Assembly: GCA_028818705.1 (NCBI GenBank)
Contig: JAPPNJ010000040.1
Location: forward strand, 62,001 to 126,000
DNA from: Candidatus Poribacteria bacterium
Lineage (GTDB): Bacteria; Poribacteria; WGA-4E; WGA-3G
Length of the DNA stretch: 64,000 nucleotides
Direction of reading: 5' to 3'
Numbering within the stretch: the stretch's first letter is position 1; every line of letters starts with the position of its first letter. Shown piece by piece: positions 61,884 to 64,000 of the stretch. The notes below the pieces were generated by a model. The model searched no databases. It worked only from the letters and a program-made list of their open reading frames with translations, and was not told where the DNA came from. Both the position numbers and the translations under genes were made by a program.

Positions 61884-62543
61884 ATGAATATATTGTTCGA
61901 CCTTTTAAGCTTCCCGCCCCTTGTAACGATCAGTGCCGATGCACTCAGGATACTGCTCGCTTTTGTACTCGGTGTTTTTATCGTTAACATCTATCGCTGG
62001 ACGCACGCTGAAATCCCACAAAAATCATTTACAGACACACTTATTATTTTGTGTATGCTGATTTCAATCGTAATGGTGATTATCGGTGATAGTATTGCGC
62101 GGGCATTTAGCTTGGTCGGAGCGTTGTCTATTATTCGGTTCCGCACTGCTATTCAAGACCCACGCGATATCGGATTCGTTTTTTATGCCTTAGGTGTCGG
62201 CATGGCAGTCGGTGCAGGAAATCCATCGGTAGCGGTTCTGGCAACATTTCTTATCGGCCTGATTATACTGGGTATGTACCACTGGCATGAACGCTTCAGG
62301 CACAATGGTGAATTTAGCTTGGAGTTCTGTCTTCCTCCCGATCCAAATCTTGAAACCGTTTATCGTCCCGTATTTGATAAGCACCTGATTTACGAACGCC
62401 TCATCGAAAAACGGATAAGAAAAAGCCAGTTACTTGAATTGAACTTCCGAGTTAAATTAGCAGATCCAGAGAAATGGCTCGAATTCTTTAACGAACTATC
62501 AAGTATCGAAAATGTGACAGAGACAAAGATGGATAAAGAATAA
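61884..62543 (+). CDS. DUF4956 membrane protein
   Basis: The 219-residue protein has four membrane segments in the first 130 residues (LRILLAFVLGVFIVNIYRW, FTDTLIILCMLISIVMVIIG, then FVFYALGVGMAVGAGNP) and the family motif ARAFSLVGALSIIRFRTAIQDPRD. A cytoplasmic domain of about 90 residues follows. DUF4956 proteins are often encoded next to VTC-type polyphosphate polymerases and CotH kinases; a CotH gene follows here after two REP units. Confidence 0.88.
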   Translation: MNILFDLLSFPPLVTISADALRILLAFVLGVFIVNIYRWTHAEIPQKSFTDTLIILCMLISIVMVIIGDSIARAFSLVGALSIIRFRTAIQDPRDIGFVFYALGVGMAVGAGNPSVAVLATFLIGLIILGMYHWHERFRHNGEFSLEFCLPPDPNLETVYRPVFDKHLIYERLIEKRIRKSQLLELNFRVKLADPEKWLEFFNELSSIENVTETKMDKE

Positions 62544-62630
62544 AACACGCAAGGTAATGGGAATTCGAACCTATTGCTATCAGAAAAGTCTAAACTATGG
62601 TGAATTATGAAAATATATTTACACGTTTTC

Positions 62631-62696
62631 TGTAGGAGCGATCTCCGAATCGCGACCCAATGCGTTGTCAGTCGGGAATCGGAGTTCCCTCCTACA
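62631..62696. repeat. Inverted pair of REP units
   Basis: One copy at 62631-62656 on the plus strand (stem GCGAT/ATCGC) and one at 62671-62696 on the minus strand (stem GGGAA/TTCCC). Together TGTAGGAG and CTCCTACA form the outer arms, the layout of a bacterial interspersed mosaic element. Confidence 0.75.
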
Positions 62697-62747
62697 ACCT
62701 AAAAATGTAAAGTTAATTCTAAAATCCACCATAAAAAGGAGAATATC

Positions 62748-64000
62748 ATGAAACAACTTAAATCAACACTACTCATTGTGCTAATAATCGTTGGTTGTGT
62801 AATCCACGCAAACGCCCAAGACAGTCAGGAATCATCAAAACTCTCAGACGAACAGAAGCGGTTTGATCTCAATGGAGATGGGGAACTGAGCAGTGAAGAG
62901 GATGAACTCATGCTCCGAGTCACCAGTATAGAGGGATTCACTGGCAATAAATTCAGTCGTGAAGATATTGAGAAAATGCAACGTAATTCTGCTCCCGATA
63001 GAGGCTTTGGTGGACCAGGAGGAATGCCCGGTTTTGGGGGCTTTGGTGGTGGACGCGGTGGGCGCGGTGGACCAAGACCTCCTGAAAAATTAGTTGCACA
63101 GTTTGACACAGACGAGGATGGTAAATTAACCGGTGACGAACGACAAGCAGCCTTGGACGCACGCGGCGGTAGCGGGAATGTCACACTACTCGACGAAGCA
63201 AGTTTAAAGGAAAGTATTCAGAACGACGTGCAAGTAAGCCTTGCTTCTGCCCCGGAAGGCTCCCCACCTCTTTACGAGGCACACACACTCCGCACACTCC
63301 ACCTCCGATTTCACCATGAAGACTGGTATGAACAGATGAGCGCTTTTTATCGTACAGATATTGAGGTACCCGCCGATCTAATTGTTGATGGACATACTTA
63401 TCCAGATGTCGGTGTTCACTTTCGCGGCACATCCTCTTACTTCACGGTCAATTCGGAGAAGAAATCCTTTAATATCGCCGTTGACTATAGTAAAGATGGA
63501 CAACGTCTCTACGGCTACAAGACCCTCAACTTGCTCAATGGGCATGTTGATGCTTCTTTCCTCCGTGAAGTCCTTTACAACCAAATCTCACGTACCTACA
63601 TCCCTGCGATGAAGACCAATTTTGTAAAACTGGTTATCAACGGTGAAAATTGGGGTGTTTATATCAATCTCCAGCAATATAACAAAGACTTTCTCGACGA
63701 GTGGTTCGACACAAGAGACGGTGTCCGTTGGAAAGTGGGTCCCGGTAGAGGCGGTGCCTTGACCTATACTGGCGACGATTCGGAAACGTATCAAGAAACC
63801 TACCAACTTAAAACCAGCAATGTTGAAAATCCTTGGGAAGACCTAATTGCACTCACTAAAATGCTTGACGAAACGACCTCGGATGCAGAACTTGCAGAAA
63901 AACTCCCATCCATACTTAATATCGATCAAGTGCTGTGGCAACTTGCTGTCTCTAATGTCTTTATGGATGACGACGGCTATATCCATAAAGGTGGGGACTA
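62748..64000 (+). CDS. CotH-family kinase-like protein with EF-hand and Gly-rich linker (runs off window end)
   Basis: The frame opens at ATG 62748 (AAAGGAGA ahead) and has no stop up to base 64000, so at least 417 residues are present. A signal peptide (MKQLKSTLLIVLIIVGCVIHANAQ) is followed by an EF-hand (FDLNGDGELSSEEDELM), a Gly/Arg/Pro-rich linker (GGFGGGRGGRGGPRPP) and a second EF-hand (FDTDEDGKLTGDERQAAL). The CotH domain then starts: LHLRFHHEDWYEQM, VGVHFRGTSSYF, KKSFNIAVDY, KTLNLLNGHVDASFLREVL, YIPAMKTNFVKLVINGENWGVYINLQQYNKDFLDEWF. CotH proteins are secreted atypical kinases. Adjacent to DUF4956. Confidence 0.88.
   Translation, partial: MKQLKSTLLIVLIIVGCVIHANAQDSQESSKLSDEQKRFDLNGDGELSSEEDELMLRVTSIEGFTGNKFSREDIEKMQRNSAPDRGFGGPGGMPGFGGFGGGRGGRGGPRPPEKLVAQFDTDEDGKLTGDERQAALDARGGSGNVTLLDEASLKESIQNDVQVSLASAPEGSPPLYEAHTLRTLHLRFHHEDWYEQMSAFYRTDIEVPADLIVDGHTYPDVGVHFRGTSSYFTVNSEKKSFNIAVDYSKDGQRLYGYKTLNLLNGHVDASFLREVLYNQISRTYIPAMKTNFVKLVINGENWGVYINLQQYNKDFLDEWFDTRDGVRWKVGPGRGGALTYTGDDSETYQETYQLKTSNVENPWEDLIALTKMLDETTSDAELAEKLPSILNIDQVLWQLAVSNVFMDDDGYIHKGGD

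Noticed and set aside
62560..62585. GGTTCGAATTCCC on the minus strand as a tRNA T-arm
   Set aside because: The flanking bases do not form a T stem, and no anticodon or acceptor arm is found. No tRNA or rRNA gene was recognised anywhere in the window.

Overview
The window looks like a chromosomal segment of an uncultured bacterium of the Candidatus Poribacteria type (inference, no database search). The main evidence is a family of secreted modular proteins that all end in the same C-terminal sorting/FlgD-like module with the core PNPFNPETWIPYQL. Supporting evidence is the mix of phytanoyl-CoA dioxygenases with Gfo/Idh/MocA oxidoreductases, dockerins, sugar-phosphate isomerases and a CotH protein, and the many small palindromic intergenic repeats. 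Bacterial -35/-10 boxes, Shine-Dalgarno sites and Rho-independent terminators are clear.

Layout. 1-5.6 kb: 5' part of a heparinase-like gene, a STAS anti-sigma antagonist, a VOC protein, queE, a metallo-amidohydrolase, a small membrane protein and a kinase-like protein. 5.7-15.9 kb: housekeeping block rpsB-tsf-frr-cdsA-dxr-rseP-udg-priA; pyrH and uppS, often found in this order, are absent. 16-18.5 kb: a class I aldolase-like protein and an ATP-grasp gene interrupted by an in-frame UGA at a position where this family usually has Cys. 18.7-23.4 kb: two broken secreted-protein genes, a long structured intergenic region and a 14-repeat WD40/dockerin surface protein. 23.4-31 kb: trpS, a SAM hydrolase, two TIM-barrel isomerases, mqnE-mqnA (futalosine route to menaquinone), a Fur-family regulator and two Fe-S assembly proteins, one lacking two of its three Cys ligands. 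31-36 kb: sbcDC. 36.4-49.8 kb: three long paralogous leucine-rich-repeat surface proteins, a fourth collapsed copy, and two toxin-antitoxin modules (DUF433/DUF5615 and HicAB). 50.4-55.2 kb: PhyH-Gfo-PhyH-Gfo cluster. 55.4-64 kb: an Rpn-like nuclease, a lipoprotein, a two-domain multicopper oxidase, Fe(III) ABC-transporter binding protein and permease (no ATPase in the window), a second secreted protein, DUF4956 and a truncated CotH gene.

Three layers of repeats run through the intergenic DNA: (i) five copies of a 153-213 bp MITE-like element with inverted ends TAGGACTTACGCA and about 5-bp target duplications, one of them inserted in the -10 box of an LRR gene whose paralogue keeps the empty site; (ii) a 26-nt REP family starting TGTAGGAG; (iii) hairpins of variable stem flanked by ATCAACGGTAT/ATACCGTTGAT, both inside the MITEs and in free arrays. 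A GGCGAGG...CCTCGCC-TTTT terminator family closes many genes. The LRR paralogues show gene conversion, module swapping and deletion, so 36-50 kb appears to be an actively rearranging surface-protein locus.
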